From assembly GCA_036960405.1 (NCBI GenBank), contig JBALWS010000117.1, positions 1-13,489 on the forward strand: a stretch of 13,489 nt of DNA, written 5' to 3'. The stretch is from Motiliproteus sp036960405. GTDB taxonomy: Bacteria > Pseudomonadota > Gammaproteobacteria > Pseudomonadales > Balneatricaceae. The first letter of the stretch is position 1, and each line of letters opens with the position of its first letter. The translations under genes were made by a program, and so were the position numbers. The notes under the pieces were generated by a model. The model had not been told where the DNA came from and did no database searches. It was given only the letters and a program-made list of their open reading frames with translations. Below, in pieces: positions 6,365 through 13,489 of the stretch.

Positions 6365-6628
6365 ATGGCTTCAGCGAGCGAGAAGTGGTTCATCCCCAAG
6401 AGCATTCAGTGTTACTTCCCGTCTGATAAGAGCGATGCAGTAATCTTTGACGCCTCTACCGGGGACACCCGCTTTCTCATCGGACTCAATGAACTGCTGC
6501 ACGAATTACTTATGTTAAATGAATTCAGCCAGGCGAGACTTGTGGAACGTATCGATTCTCAAGGACATGATGGCAAGAGTATTTTTGACAGCATGATCAA
6601 ACAAAAATTGATCCAAAAAATAACATAA
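6365..6628 (+). CDS. PqqD-like peptide chaperone of HPr-rel-A type
   Basis: The 87-aa protein shows the PqqD/RRE pattern: a beta-hairpin region AVIFDASTGDTRFLIGLNELLHELL (about 25-49) followed by helices and a C-terminal segment. PqqD-type RiPP recognition elements bind a peptide or protein leader and present it to modifying enzymes. Its association with an HprK-like kinase gene matches the NCBI 'HPr-rel-A system PqqD family peptide chaperone' (TIGR04353) as I remember it. Its ATG is one base after the upstream TGA and no clear Shine-Dalgarno is seen, so it is likely coupled to the Tat protein gene; its TAA overlaps the kinase ATG (TAATG). No radical-SAM gene is adjacent, so PQQ synthesis is unlikely. 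Confidence 0.8.
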   Translation: MASASEKWFIPKSIQCYFPSDKSDAVIFDASTGDTRFLIGLNELLHELLMLNEFSQARLVERIDSQGHDGKSIFDSMIKQKLIQKIT

Positions 6629-7485
6629 TGCTAACCATTGATACTGGAGCCTATTGTTTTAGGCTCGAATCTGATTTAGAACACGTAAAAAAAATGGTGA
6701 CCATGATGTATGGCCACCAAGAAGACCATAACCAGATTAAACCCGCTGATTACAAGATAAGGATCAAATTCGATTCCTTTTTTCGGCGCTTCATCAAACC
6801 TCAGATCAGCTTTTATTCCGATTGCCATTTGCCATTTAAACCAATGCCTGCCAATCAAGCATTTCCGGTCCTTGAGTGGGGGATGAACTGGTGTATTTCA
6901 GCTTATGATTTTAATCATCTCATCATTCACGCGGCTGTGATTGAAAAAGATGGCCAGGCGATCATCTTTCCAGCAACGCCAGGCTCTGGGAAAAGCACCT
7001 TATCCGCGTTTATGGCACTGTCGGGATGGAACCTATTTTCCGATGAAATGGCGATCATCGACCTTAACAGTAATAGAGTCAGCCCCTTATATCGCCCTGT
7101 ATGCTTAAAAAACGAGTCCATAACACTAGTGAAAGAATGGTTTCCCAACGCCATTTTCACCCCAGTCGCCAAAGACACTCATAAAGGCGATGTTGCTCAT
7201 CTAAAAACACAAGATTTTTCATGTTTCAACCAATTAAATAAAGCAGAAATCAAAGCGATAGTCTTCCCTAAATACGCCAGAGATCAGGACATCACAATTT
7301 ATCAACTTAATAAATCGCAAGGATTTTCTCAGTTGGTACAGAATGCGTTTAACTACAATATTCTCGGAGCAACCGCTTTCGATACCGTCAAAAAAATCAT
7401 CGAATCATCGAATCAGTTTGAAATCATTTACAACAATCTGGACGATGTATCCGACCTGCTGATTAACGACATACTAGCCATATGA
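6628..7485 (+). CDS. HprK-related kinase A (HPr kinase/phosphorylase-like)
   Basis: This 285-aa protein resembles the C-terminal catalytic domain of HPr kinase. It has HAAVI (101-105), the P-loop ATPGSGKSTL (116-125; Lys 122, Ser 123), FSDEMAII (137-144; acidic pair Asp 139/Glu 140) and a downstream YRPVCLKNES (155-164). These fit the 'HprK-related kinase A' family (TIGR04352). HprK phosphorylates a serine of HPr; related kinases in paeninodin-type lasso-peptide clusters phosphorylate the C-terminal serine of the peptide. No HPr (ptsH) gene is adjacent, and the neighbours are a PqqD-like protein and a secreted protein, so a peptide or protein serine is the more likely acceptor. It overlaps the upstream gene by 1 nt and the downstream gene by 4 nt. 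Cytoplasmic, no membrane segment. Confidence 0.85.
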   Translation: MLTIDTGAYCFRLESDLEHVKKMVTMMYGHQEDHNQIKPADYKIRIKFDSFFRRFIKPQISFYSDCHLPFKPMPANQAFPVLEWGMNWCISAYDFNHLIIHAAVIEKDGQAIIFPATPGSGKSTLSAFMALSGWNLFSDEMAIIDLNSNRVSPLYRPVCLKNESITLVKEWFPNAIFTPVAKDTHKGDVAHLKTQDFSCFNQLNKAEIKAIVFPKYARDQDITIYQLNKSQGFSQLVQNAFNYNILGATAFDTVKKIIESSNQFEIIYNNLDDVSDLLINDILAI

Positions 7486-8597
7486 TCTCAAACACACTGA
7501 GCTACATCATTTCGATTTTCAAAGGTAATTTAAAGACAGATCTCAGCATTAATGAATGGGAACGAATTATTTTTATATTGCGTGAGTGCGATACATTACC
7601 AATGGCTTATGAGTCTTCCAAAATATCTGGAACACTTAACAACTACCCTGAATACGCCATTAAGCACATGCACGCAGCCCAAATCTACAGTAAACGACAG
7701 GCACAACAAGTTAGGTATGAGTGCACAGAGATAGCTAAAACATTAGAAGAAACGGGCATCCAACCTGTATTTCTAAAAGGTGCAGGCTATACATTACGCA
7801 ACAGCAGAAACAGCCTCGGAAGAATATATACTGACATTGATGTTTTAGTACCAAAACATCAATTAAATGCAGCCGAGAAAGCATTAAACCGACATAGCTG
7901 GAGTACTAAAAGGCTCAATAACTATGACGAGCGATATTATCGACAATGGTCTCACGAAATACCACCAATGTTTCAAATTCATAGAGGAACTGTTTTAGAC
8001 CTCCATCACAATATAGTCCCCCCCATGGGTAGAAAAGCCAAGGATATCAGCTCATTACTAAGTCAGACAGTACTGACAACTGGCGGTTTTAAAGTGCTTT
8101 CCCCAGAAGCAACTGTACTGCATAGCTCAGCACACTTATTCACCAATGAAGACTTCTCACACGGATTTAGAGATCTTATAGACTTGTATGTACTAATATC
8201 AGATTTCGAATCTGACACCTTCTGGGAAAAATTGTTGCTGCTCGCCTATAAAACAGAGCTCACTTTAGAATTATATTATGCTTTAACCTGCTGCAAATTT
8301 TATTGGGAGCTCAACATTCCTGATGATATAAACACGGATCTTAGAACAAAGCACAAAAACATATTAACAGCATTTAACATATGCATTTTCAAACTAGGAT
8401 TACAGCCCCATCACCCTTTGATTCAAGAAAAAAAACATAGCCTCGCATGCCTTCTTATTTTCATCAGAGGGCATTGGAAAAAAATGCCAAAACATTTATT
8501 GCTATTTCATATCATATCTAAAGCATGGACGATGTTTATAAATCAAATCTTTGGAAAGCATCATTTTGATCCGCCAAAACCTGACTTACATCGTTAA
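7482..8597 (+). CDS. Nucleotidyltransferase family protein (PF14907 type)
   Basis: The 371-aa product has the hallmark VFLKGAGYTLR (96-106) and GRIYTDIDVLV (113-123): a nucleotidyltransferase-fold signature with the metal-binding pair Asp 118/Asp 120, and a further acidic residue in VLDLHHN (Asp 173) that could complete the triad. This is the pattern of the 'uncharacterised nucleotidyltransferase' family PF14907. Family members occur next to HprK-like kinases in phosphorylated lasso-peptide clusters, where they are thought to add a further group to the phosphorylated product. Its ATG overlaps the kinase TGA (ATGA). Base use is AT-rich: positions 8281-8340 are 38% G+C by hand count against 52% at 9241-9300 in prsR, suggesting a different history. 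Its stop lies in a stem-loop. Confidence 0.82.
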   Translation: MISNTLSYIISIFKGNLKTDLSINEWERIIFILRECDTLPMAYESSKISGTLNNYPEYAIKHMHAAQIYSKRQAQQVRYECTEIAKTLEETGIQPVFLKGAGYTLRNSRNSLGRIYTDIDVLVPKHQLNAAEKALNRHSWSTKRLNNYDERYYRQWSHEIPPMFQIHRGTVLDLHHNIVPPMGRKAKDISSLLSQTVLTTGGFKVLSPEATVLHSSAHLFTNEDFSHGFRDLIDLYVLISDFESDTFWEKLLLLAYKTELTLELYYALTCCKFYWELNIPDDINTDLRTKHKNILTAFNICIFKLGLQPHHPLIQEKKHSLACLLIFIRGHWKKMPKHLLLFHIISKAWTMFINQIFGKHHFDPPKPDLHR

Positions 8598-8611
8598 CCC
8601 ACGATGTAAGT
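8584..8611 (+). terminator. Stem-loop at the end of the nucleotidyltransferase gene (no U-tract)
   Basis: ACTTACATCG (8584-8593) pairs perfectly with CGATGTAAGT (8602-8611); one extra T-A pair makes 11 bp with a 6-nt loop containing the TAA stop. No T-run follows on either strand, so it is at best a weak intrinsic terminator; it may protect the mRNA 3' end or mark the convergence with prsR. A second, weaker inverted repeat CTATG/CATAG (8617-8633) follows. Confidence 0.45.
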
Positions 8612-8669
8612 GGCTTCTATGCTCCTATCATAGCTAGAGCGATCATCAGCATGAAAGCGAATATCGTGG

Positions 8670-10034
8670 TCAGCTAGTAACGACTACCCCTAGCTTTTCC
8701 ATCAGTGCGTATAGCGTCGGCCGTGTCACACCTAATAGCTCCGACGCTTTTGAAATATTACCCTCTGCTTTACTCAACGCGTTCAACACTGCCTTTCTTT
8801 CCGCAGTTTCTCTGGCCCGTTTCAAATTGAACGGCATTTCATCCACCGCTTCTGTCGCTACCAGGCCTAAATCTAATTCATTGACCTGCACCCCATCAGC
8901 CATTATCACCGCACGCTTGACTCGGTTTTCCAACTCACGAATATTCCCAGGCCATTTAAAATCTGCAATAGACTGGCAAGCGGTATCGGTAAAACCACGC
9001 AATGATCGCCCTTGGGCTGACGCGTATTTATCCAACAAAGCACGCGCAATCACCACCGCATCACCAGGGCGATCCCGCAATGGTGGGATATTGATGGTAA
9101 ATTCACTGAGGCGGTAAAACAGATCCTCCCTGAAACGACTATCTGCAATCATCTGCTCAAGATTTTGGTGAGTCGCACTGATAATTCGAACATCAACAGG
9201 AATCTCTTGTCGGCCACCAATCCGCTCAACCACTTTCTCCTGCAGGAAGCGCAACAATTTGGCTTGCAGCGCTAGTGGCATGTCACCGATTTCATCAAGG
9301 AATAGGGTTCCGCCGTTAGCAGTTTCAATCTTGCCCGGCGTTTGTTTAGCAGCCCCGGTAAAAGCGCCTTTCTCATAGCCAAACAATTCGCTCTCAAGCA
9401 AATTCTCGGGAATAGAGGCACAGTTGATCGCTACAAAGCGCCCTTCACTGCGGTCACTCAAACTGTGAATGGCCCTGGCAATCACCTCCTTACCGGTACC
9501 ACTCTCACCAAGCACCAGAGCACTGATATCAGCAGGAGCTATTTTTTCAACCATACGACAGATCTGTCGCATCTCATCAGAGGCAGCAATAAGACCATCC
9601 AGTGGGGTAGACGATGCAGATAATTGGCGATTTTCCCTCTCAAGTCGAGACAGTTTAAAAGCCCGATCTACAATCAGCCCTAATACATCAGGATCCACCG
9701 GTTTCTGGTAAAAATCGTAGGCCCCCATCCCCACCGCGCGCACCGCATTGGATTGGTCATCATTACCCGTTACCACGATCACCTTGGTCTGAGGAGCCAG
9801 CTTAAGGACTTGCTCCAGAACCCCCAACCCAATGCTGGCATTAGCGGGATCGGGCGGCAAACCAAGGTCCAAAGTAATGACCTCGGGTTCAAAACGGCGC
9901 AGTTGTTTGATCGCCGAGGCTTCATCCTCAGCAAATACCAATTGGTATTGGTCAAAGCACCATTTAAGTTGTTTTTGTAAACCTAGATCGTCCTCGACGA
10001 CCAATAGGACATTACGCTCCTTGTTTTGACTCAC
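8670..10034 (-). CDS. prsR: PEP-CTERM-system response regulator PrsR (sigma-54 activator)
   Basis: This 454-aa NtrC-type protein has three parts. A receiver domain (about 8-120) has phospho-acceptor Asp 56 in TLDLGLPP, Thr 89 and Lys 111. An AAA+ domain (about 145-380) has Walker A GESGTGKE (176-183), the sigma-54 contact loop GAFTGA (223-228) and Walker B LFLDE (Asp 248, Glu 249). A Fis-like helix-turn-helix near the C-terminus has NISKASELLGVTRPTLYALM. The intact GAFTGA loop means it can drive sigma-54 promoters. It overlaps prsK by 23 nt, so PrsK is its cognate kinase. PrsR proteins are known to activate PEP-CTERM genes. The GTG start has GAGAG 5 nt upstream. The acyltransferase nearby supports the PrsR subtype over a generic NtrC. 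Confidence 0.92.
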   Translation of the reverse strand: MSQNKERNVLLVVEDDLGLQKQLKWCFDQYQLVFAEDEASAIKQLRRFEPEVITLDLGLPPDPANASIGLGVLEQVLKLAPQTKVIVVTGNDDQSNAVRAVGMGAYDFYQKPVDPDVLGLIVDRAFKLSRLERENRQLSASSTPLDGLIAASDEMRQICRMVEKIAPADISALVLGESGTGKEVIARAIHSLSDRSEGRFVAINCASIPENLLESELFGYEKGAFTGAAKQTPGKIETANGGTLFLDEIGDMPLALQAKLLRFLQEKVVERIGGRQEIPVDVRIISATHQNLEQMIADSRFREDLFYRLSEFTINIPPLRDRPGDAVVIARALLDKYASAQGRSLRGFTDTACQSIADFKWPGNIRELENRVKRAVIMADGVQVNELDLGLVATEAVDEMPFNLKRARETAERKAVLNALSKAEGNISKASELLGVTRPTLYALMEKLGVVVTS

Positions 10035-12093
10035 GTTTCTCTCGCTGCTGATCTAATACTTGAAATACAGGTAACCGAATTATCATCTTAGTCCCCTGAC
10101 CTGGCTGGCTTTCCACCTCTAACCAACCATCATTCTCTTTAACAAACTGTTGCGCTTCGTAAACACCAATCCCCATTCCGGCACTACCCTTAGTGGTATC
10201 GAACGGCTTAAAGAGGCGAGTGCGAATAAACTCCTGATCCATTCCGCAACCTGTATCAGTGATGCTAAGAATAGCCTCCTCGCCCTGTTTTTCTACCGAT
10301 ACCTGCACCCGGCCATCATCTGGGGTGGCATCTTGCGAGTTCTGCACTAGGTGACACACTACATCGACCAAACGCTCTGTATCAATTTTAACTCTTAATC
10401 CATCGTGCACTTGTGACAGAACGGGTAACGGCAAACTCCCAACTTGACGCTTAATCACCATTGCGGCAATCAGATCAAGATCAATAACATCCTGCTGAAC
10501 CAATAGGTGAGATTGCTTGCGCAATTGACTCAACAATCGATTCATTCTGGCTACGGCATTTGCAAGTGTGTCCAGCGCATCATCGACAAATTCAGGGTTA
10601 TGTTTATGTCGCGCAGCATTACTCACCACTAACGACAACTGGGCCACAATATTTTTAAGGTCATGAACGACAAATGCCGATAAACGGTTAAACGCTTCAA
10701 ATTGACGAGCTTCCAACAGCGATTCGCTGGTTCGTTTTAACTCGATCAGCGCCGCCAACTGGCCACCAAGCGCTTTAAGCAGATCAAAATCTTCCCAATT
10801 AACAGGCTGCTCAGCTCTTGGAGGGGCAAGCCCGACAACACCCACCAGACGCGACTGATGTAACAACGGCACCAGCAGCCACAAACCTACGCTAGCCAAA
10901 GAGGTTGATACGCCTAAGTTAGGGTAATGCTCTGGTGTATGGCGATATTCTTTTAAATTTACAATCCAACCTGTCCGTTCTAAAAAATCCAGTAATACTT
11001 GGTCATCTACGGTAGTTAAAGGCGCTCTGTAGTCAACACTCATAGCACTTTGACAAACAAACTGACCGCCCTCCTTTATCCATAGCACACCACCATTACT
11101 GTCGACAGGGTCCGCAATGCCAATTAGAAGTTCTTGGTAGTAGCGCTCATCAAGAGGTAACGCAGCAAAGCGAGAGTTAGCCTTCATCCACTCATCACGG
11201 TAATCATATTTATAACTCAGAAAGTGTTTGTTCAGCCAAACGGCCACAAGAGAACGAAACCGACCGGAGCTTATTAGCAACACAAATAGCGTCAATGCAA
11301 CAACGATAAAAATAATCTGGACGGCACTACCCACACCGTTCCCAAACCAGCGCAAGTAATAGCCGACAAGACTCATCACCAACAGGTATAAACCAGACAG
11401 GAGTAGAGTCGTAGAAAAGAAAATTGCTTGGCGGGAGATTCGTAATTCACGGTTCCAGTCTCGAGTTCGCGAAACCGATATCGCAATCAGCGGCGCAGCC
11501 ATCGCCGAAACAAAACCTCTTGCCTGCCAAAATTCCGGATCTATCCGTTTAAACAGCAACGCCTCTGAATAGAGCAAGAAATCATAGCCAAAGACTAAAC
11601 AAACACCGATCAATAAAAATTTGACCGACCATCGCTGGTCGGTAGGTATATTACGAAACCACTGCTCAGTCACCACCAGAACTGCCGTCACCAAAACAAG
11701 CGGTGCGAGGTAGGGTAACGAGACACCCAGATCTACGAAAAGACTGACACCCAACATCTCGACAATATTGAGAATCAGCAGCCCTATGGAACCAAGCAAT
11801 ACAAGCCATGGAGATTTAAGTGACCAAAAATCTTTGCCTCCACGGCCAAAATCAAACAGCTTGAGCATAAATAGTAGCCAAGCCATATTACGAAGCAGCT
11901 CCACAAACACCTGGTTGGCCGGGTTAAAGCCCTCCTGCAGATCACTAAAAGCGATATATCCAGCCCAAACAGTCGTAGTAAACAGCGCTAGTTGTAACCA
12001 AACCCCAAGCAACCGCTCACGCCAGATAACGAGGCATAGAATAAGCATGATCAAGAAAACAATGAAGGAAGCAGAAAAGCCTAGCAGTGCCAT
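10012..12093 (-). CDS. prsK: PEP-CTERM-system membrane histidine kinase PrsK
   Basis: This 693-aa sensor kinase starts at the ATG at 12093; AAGGG 6 nt upstream favours it over the TTG one codon earlier. The N-terminal 275 or so residues are a run of hydrophobic helices, roughly eight or nine. A GAF-like region (about 310-450) follows. Then comes the dimerisation/phospho-acceptor helix FVVHDLKN with His 477, and a HATPase domain with N-box LVQNSQDA (Asn about 585), G1 DTGCGMD, F-box LFKPFDTTK and G2 GSAGMGIGVYEA. The polytopic-GAF-HVVHDLKN layout is that of PrsK from exosortase/PEP-CTERM genomes. It probably senses an envelope or exopolysaccharide-related signal, unknown, and phosphorylates PrsR. 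It lies 9 nt after the acyltransferase gene. Confidence 0.92.
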   Translation of the reverse strand: MALLGFSASFIVFLIMLILCLVIWRERLLGVWLQLALFTTTVWAGYIAFSDLQEGFNPANQVFVELLRNMAWLLFMLKLFDFGRGGKDFWSLKSPWLVLLGSIGLLILNIVEMLGVSLFVDLGVSLPYLAPLVLVTAVLVVTEQWFRNIPTDQRWSVKFLLIGVCLVFGYDFLLYSEALLFKRIDPEFWQARGFVSAMAAPLIAISVSRTRDWNRELRISRQAIFFSTTLLLSGLYLLVMSLVGYYLRWFGNGVGSAVQIIFIVVALTLFVLLISSGRFRSLVAVWLNKHFLSYKYDYRDEWMKANSRFAALPLDERYYQELLIGIADPVDSNGGVLWIKEGGQFVCQSAMSVDYRAPLTTVDDQVLLDFLERTGWIVNLKEYRHTPEHYPNLGVSTSLASVGLWLLVPLLHQSRLVGVVGLAPPRAEQPVNWEDFDLLKALGGQLAALIELKRTSESLLEARQFEAFNRLSAFVVHDLKNIVAQLSLVVSNAARHKHNPEFVDDALDTLANAVARMNRLLSQLRKQSHLLVQQDVIDLDLIAAMVIKRQVGSLPLPVLSQVHDGLRVKIDTERLVDVVCHLVQNSQDATPDDGRVQVSVEKQGEEAILSITDTGCGMDQEFIRTRLFKPFDTTKGSAGMGIGVYEAQQFVKENDGWLEVESQPGQGTKMIIRLPVFQVLDQQREKRESKQGA

Positions 12094-12102
12094 CAAATAC
12101 CC

Positions 12103-12858
12103 TTAATTAAAATCCAGAACAGAAATTCCGATCTCAGCTGCAACATGGTCATATAGCGACCGAAGAGGGGATTTAATGTGCCGAAAAAAAACCTCCTGAT
12201 TAATCCTATAGGGCGCTCTACGACCATGATAGTCGATCACACTACCAACCTGTTCAAACAGAATGCCAAAACGTGACAAATGGCGAGCCAATCGAGGTTC
12301 CATCATCACGATAACGGATTGCGTGCCGCGAATGTAACACCATGCAGCTGCAGCCATATAGAGCCCGACGGCAATATAAGGAAAATTGGGGGAACCCAAA
12401 TCTGCACGCGAGCTATTGACTACAAAGGGCATTTTCTCCTCTCCCCTGCGCCGGCGATACTCCCCCGTTACAGCAAGCCGAGATAACTCGCCATAGTGGC
12501 CATCGTGTAAGTGCTCAATATCTACCTTGCCTCGGTCAATTGAATCGAGACAATGTACCGCGATGGGTAACCGATGCGCTTTGTGCTGAAGTCTCACCAA
12601 TCGAACCGTTCCGGCAACCTCATCGGGTTCACCGCGATGAAAAATTAAGAAATGGTCGGAAAAATTATCGAATTGGTCAAATTCAAGCTTATTCGGAAAA
12701 GCAGACTTATCTTCGAATTCAAGCTCTTTACAATAAACCTGATAACGGACCTGATACGCTAGCACACGTAACTCATCAGAATCTGCCCGCCTGATGTAGA
12801 AATACCGGTCAAAGTACTCAGTCAACTTGGTATCAATCACTTTTATTCCACTGGCCAC
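12103..12858 (-). CDS. PEP-CTERM/exosortase-associated acyltransferase (GNAT/LuxI-like)
   Basis: The 251-aa protein has an N-terminal RVLAYQVRYQVYCKELEFED segment (31-50) and GELSRLAVTGEYRRR (123-137), the pattern of the family annotated as PEP-CTERM/exosortase-associated acyltransferase (TIGR03694 as I remember it). The fold is related to acyl-homoserine-lactone synthases and N-acyl amino acid synthases. Its substrate is not established; transfer of an acyl chain to an amino acid or a similar amine is the usual proposal. It is cytoplasmic, with no signal peptide. The start is GTG with a weak AGG 6 nt upstream. It is directly upstream of prsK-prsR, which ties all three to the exosortase regulon. 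Confidence 0.86.
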   Translation of the reverse strand: MASGIKVIDTKLTEYFDRYFYIRRADSDELRVLAYQVRYQVYCKELEFEDKSAFPNKLEFDQFDNFSDHFLIFHRGEPDEVAGTVRLVRLQHKAHRLPIAVHCLDSIDRGKVDIEHLHDGHYGELSRLAVTGEYRRRRGEEKMPFVVNSSRADLGSPNFPYIAVGLYMAAAAWCYIRGTQSVIVMMEPRLARHLSRFGILFEQVGSVIDYHGRRAPYRINQEVFFRHIKSPLRSLYDHVAAEIGISVLDFN

Positions 12859-12900
12859 TCATTGCCTACTAGGCTCATCACCGATGCACTCCGACATTAG

Positions 12901-13489
12901 CTACGGTTTAGCCACTTCCAACTTCTGTACCAAGGAACGAAGGTATTTCACAGGTATAGCGTAGCTGATTCCACTAGGCTTACTCAGCACATCTTCCTTG
13001 GTCGACTTTACAAAAACCATATTAAGAATTCCAACAACCTCACCGGTATCTGGCCGATAGAGCGGACTACCACTATTACCAGGATAGGCAGTGGCGTCTA
13101 GCTGATAGACAAAGAGTGGATCACGAAGTCGACTGATCTTTGTGGCGCTGAGCTGGCTCGAACTCGAAGAGGGTGTCGCAATTGGAGTAATGGCTGAAAT
13201 CAACCCTCTGTGCGTAACAGGATACAGCCCAAGTATCGCGCCAATGGGAAAGCCAGTAAAAGCAACATTCTCTCCCTCCCCAAGCAATTGATCGGTATTT
13301 GTAAACTTCAGCGCAGGGATACGCGTATCCACCCTTATCACTGCTAAATCATGCTCAGGACTAGAACCTGAAAAAACAGCCTGATGCATTCGTGTAGTCG
13401 CCCCTGTGCCACTGAGTACAACTAAGCGCTCTAGGTTCTCGGTATCCATGTCTGCCGGTATAACGTGGTTATTGGTTGCAATAAGCTGC
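12901..13489 (-). CDS. Trypsin-like serine protease, C-terminal part (5' end outside window)
   Basis: The frame is open to the window edge, so the first codons are missing. The full chymotrypsin-fold triad is nevertheless present: His in ATNNHVI (codon at 13467-13465), Asp in HDLAVIRVD (codon 13350-13348) and Ser in AYPGNSGSP (codon 13074-13072). The TNNHV and GNSGSP motifs are of the HtrA/DegP-like S1 type, but the protein ends soon after the protease domain (YAIPVKYLRSLVQKLEVAKP), so no C-terminal PDZ domain follows. A periplasmic location is likely for the family, but the N-terminus with any signal peptide is not in the window. It precedes the acyltransferase gene by 42 nt and may share its operon. 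Its substrate is unknown. The Met at 13449 is downstream of the catalytic His and is not the start. Confidence 0.88.
   Translation of the reverse strand, partial: QLIATNNHVIPADMDTENLERLVVLSGTGATTRMHQAVFSGSSPEHDLAVIRVDTRIPALKFTNTDQLLGEGENVAFTGFPIGAILGLYPVTHRGLISAITPIATPSSSSSQLSATKISRLRDPLFVYQLDATAYPGNSGSPLYRPDTGEVVGILNMVFVKSTKEDVLSKPSGISYAIPVKYLRSLVQKLEVAKP

Noticed and set aside
6365..8597. Reading the operon as PQQ biosynthesis or as a PTS/HPr regulatory locus
   Set aside because: No PqqA, PqqC, PqqE or radical-SAM gene, and no ptsH or PTS enzyme, lies in the window; the PqqD-like and HprK-like proteins are the divergent HPr-rel-A type.
5647..8597. A complete lasso-peptide cluster
   Set aside because: No asparagine-synthetase-like cyclase, no transglutaminase-like leader peptidase and no short precursor peptide were found; only the tailoring-type enzymes are shared.
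8827..12106. Plus-strand open frames opposite prsR and prsK (for example 8827-9117, 9342-9623, 11768-12106)
   Set aside because: They are antisense to long, motif-rich genes and are best explained as shadow frames.
1..13489. CRISPR arrays, tRNA or rRNA genes, IS elements, integrase or attachment sites
   Set aside because: No regularly spaced repeats, cloverleaf-like or rRNA sequence, transposase or recombinase motifs, or flanking direct repeats were seen on reading both strands.

Overview
The window reads as chromosomal DNA of a gammaproteobacterium, probably an environmental or marine relative of the Pseudomonas/Cellvibrio side of the class. The gene order rne | murB-ptpA-kdsB-ycaR-lpxK-exbD-exbB matches what I recall from Pseudomonas. 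I cannot name a species from sequence alone.

Region 1 (1-5251) is conserved envelope housekeeping. The last codons of a gene with an Ala/Glu/Pro-rich tail, most likely rne (RNase E), end at 233 and are followed by a bidirectional terminator. A tightly packed minus-strand operon then runs from 5251 down to 341: exbB, exbD, lpxK, a Trm112/YcaR-family small protein, kdsB, a bacteriohemerythrin, a low-molecular-weight protein tyrosine phosphatase and murB. It covers lipid A phosphorylation, Kdo activation, peptidoglycan precursor reduction and an energy-transducing proton channel. Overlaps or gaps of 1-10 nt imply translational coupling. Start codons are often non-ATG (GTG for exbB, exbD and hemerythrin; TTG for lpxK). 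The hemerythrin gene is an extra member compared with the Pseudomonas order I remember, and comEC, which I would expect upstream of exbB, is not there.

Region 2 (5252-8669) is the accessory part and the most interesting one. A 395-base non-coding stretch carries a candidate sigma-54 -24/-12 element and two inverted repeats. It is followed by a plus-strand operon of four tightly joined genes: an unrecognised Tat-signal secreted protein with six cysteines and a C-terminal CPVPVCSN tail; a PqqD-like (RRE-type) small protein; an HprK-related P-loop kinase; and a PF14907-type nucleotidyltransferase. The PqqD and kinase genes correspond to what NCBI families call the 'HPr-rel-A' system, whose function is unknown to me. 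The combination resembles the kinase and nucleotidyltransferase tailoring set of phosphorylated lasso peptides, but no lasso cyclase or protease is present. A reasonable hypothesis is that the Tat protein is recognised by the PqqD-like protein, phosphorylated and possibly further derivatised in the cytoplasm, and then exported folded by Tat. G+C drops in the last gene of this operon.

Region 3 (8670-13489), convergent with region 2, is a minus-strand set linked to PEP-CTERM/exosortase biology: a trypsin-like serine protease (cut by the window edge), an exosortase-associated acyltransferase, the membrane histidine kinase PrsK and its sigma-54-activating response regulator PrsR. No exosortase or PEP-CTERM substrate lies inside the window. 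PrsR activates sigma-54 promoters and a sigma-54-like element sits before the Tat-protein operon, so the two sets may be functionally linked; this is inference.
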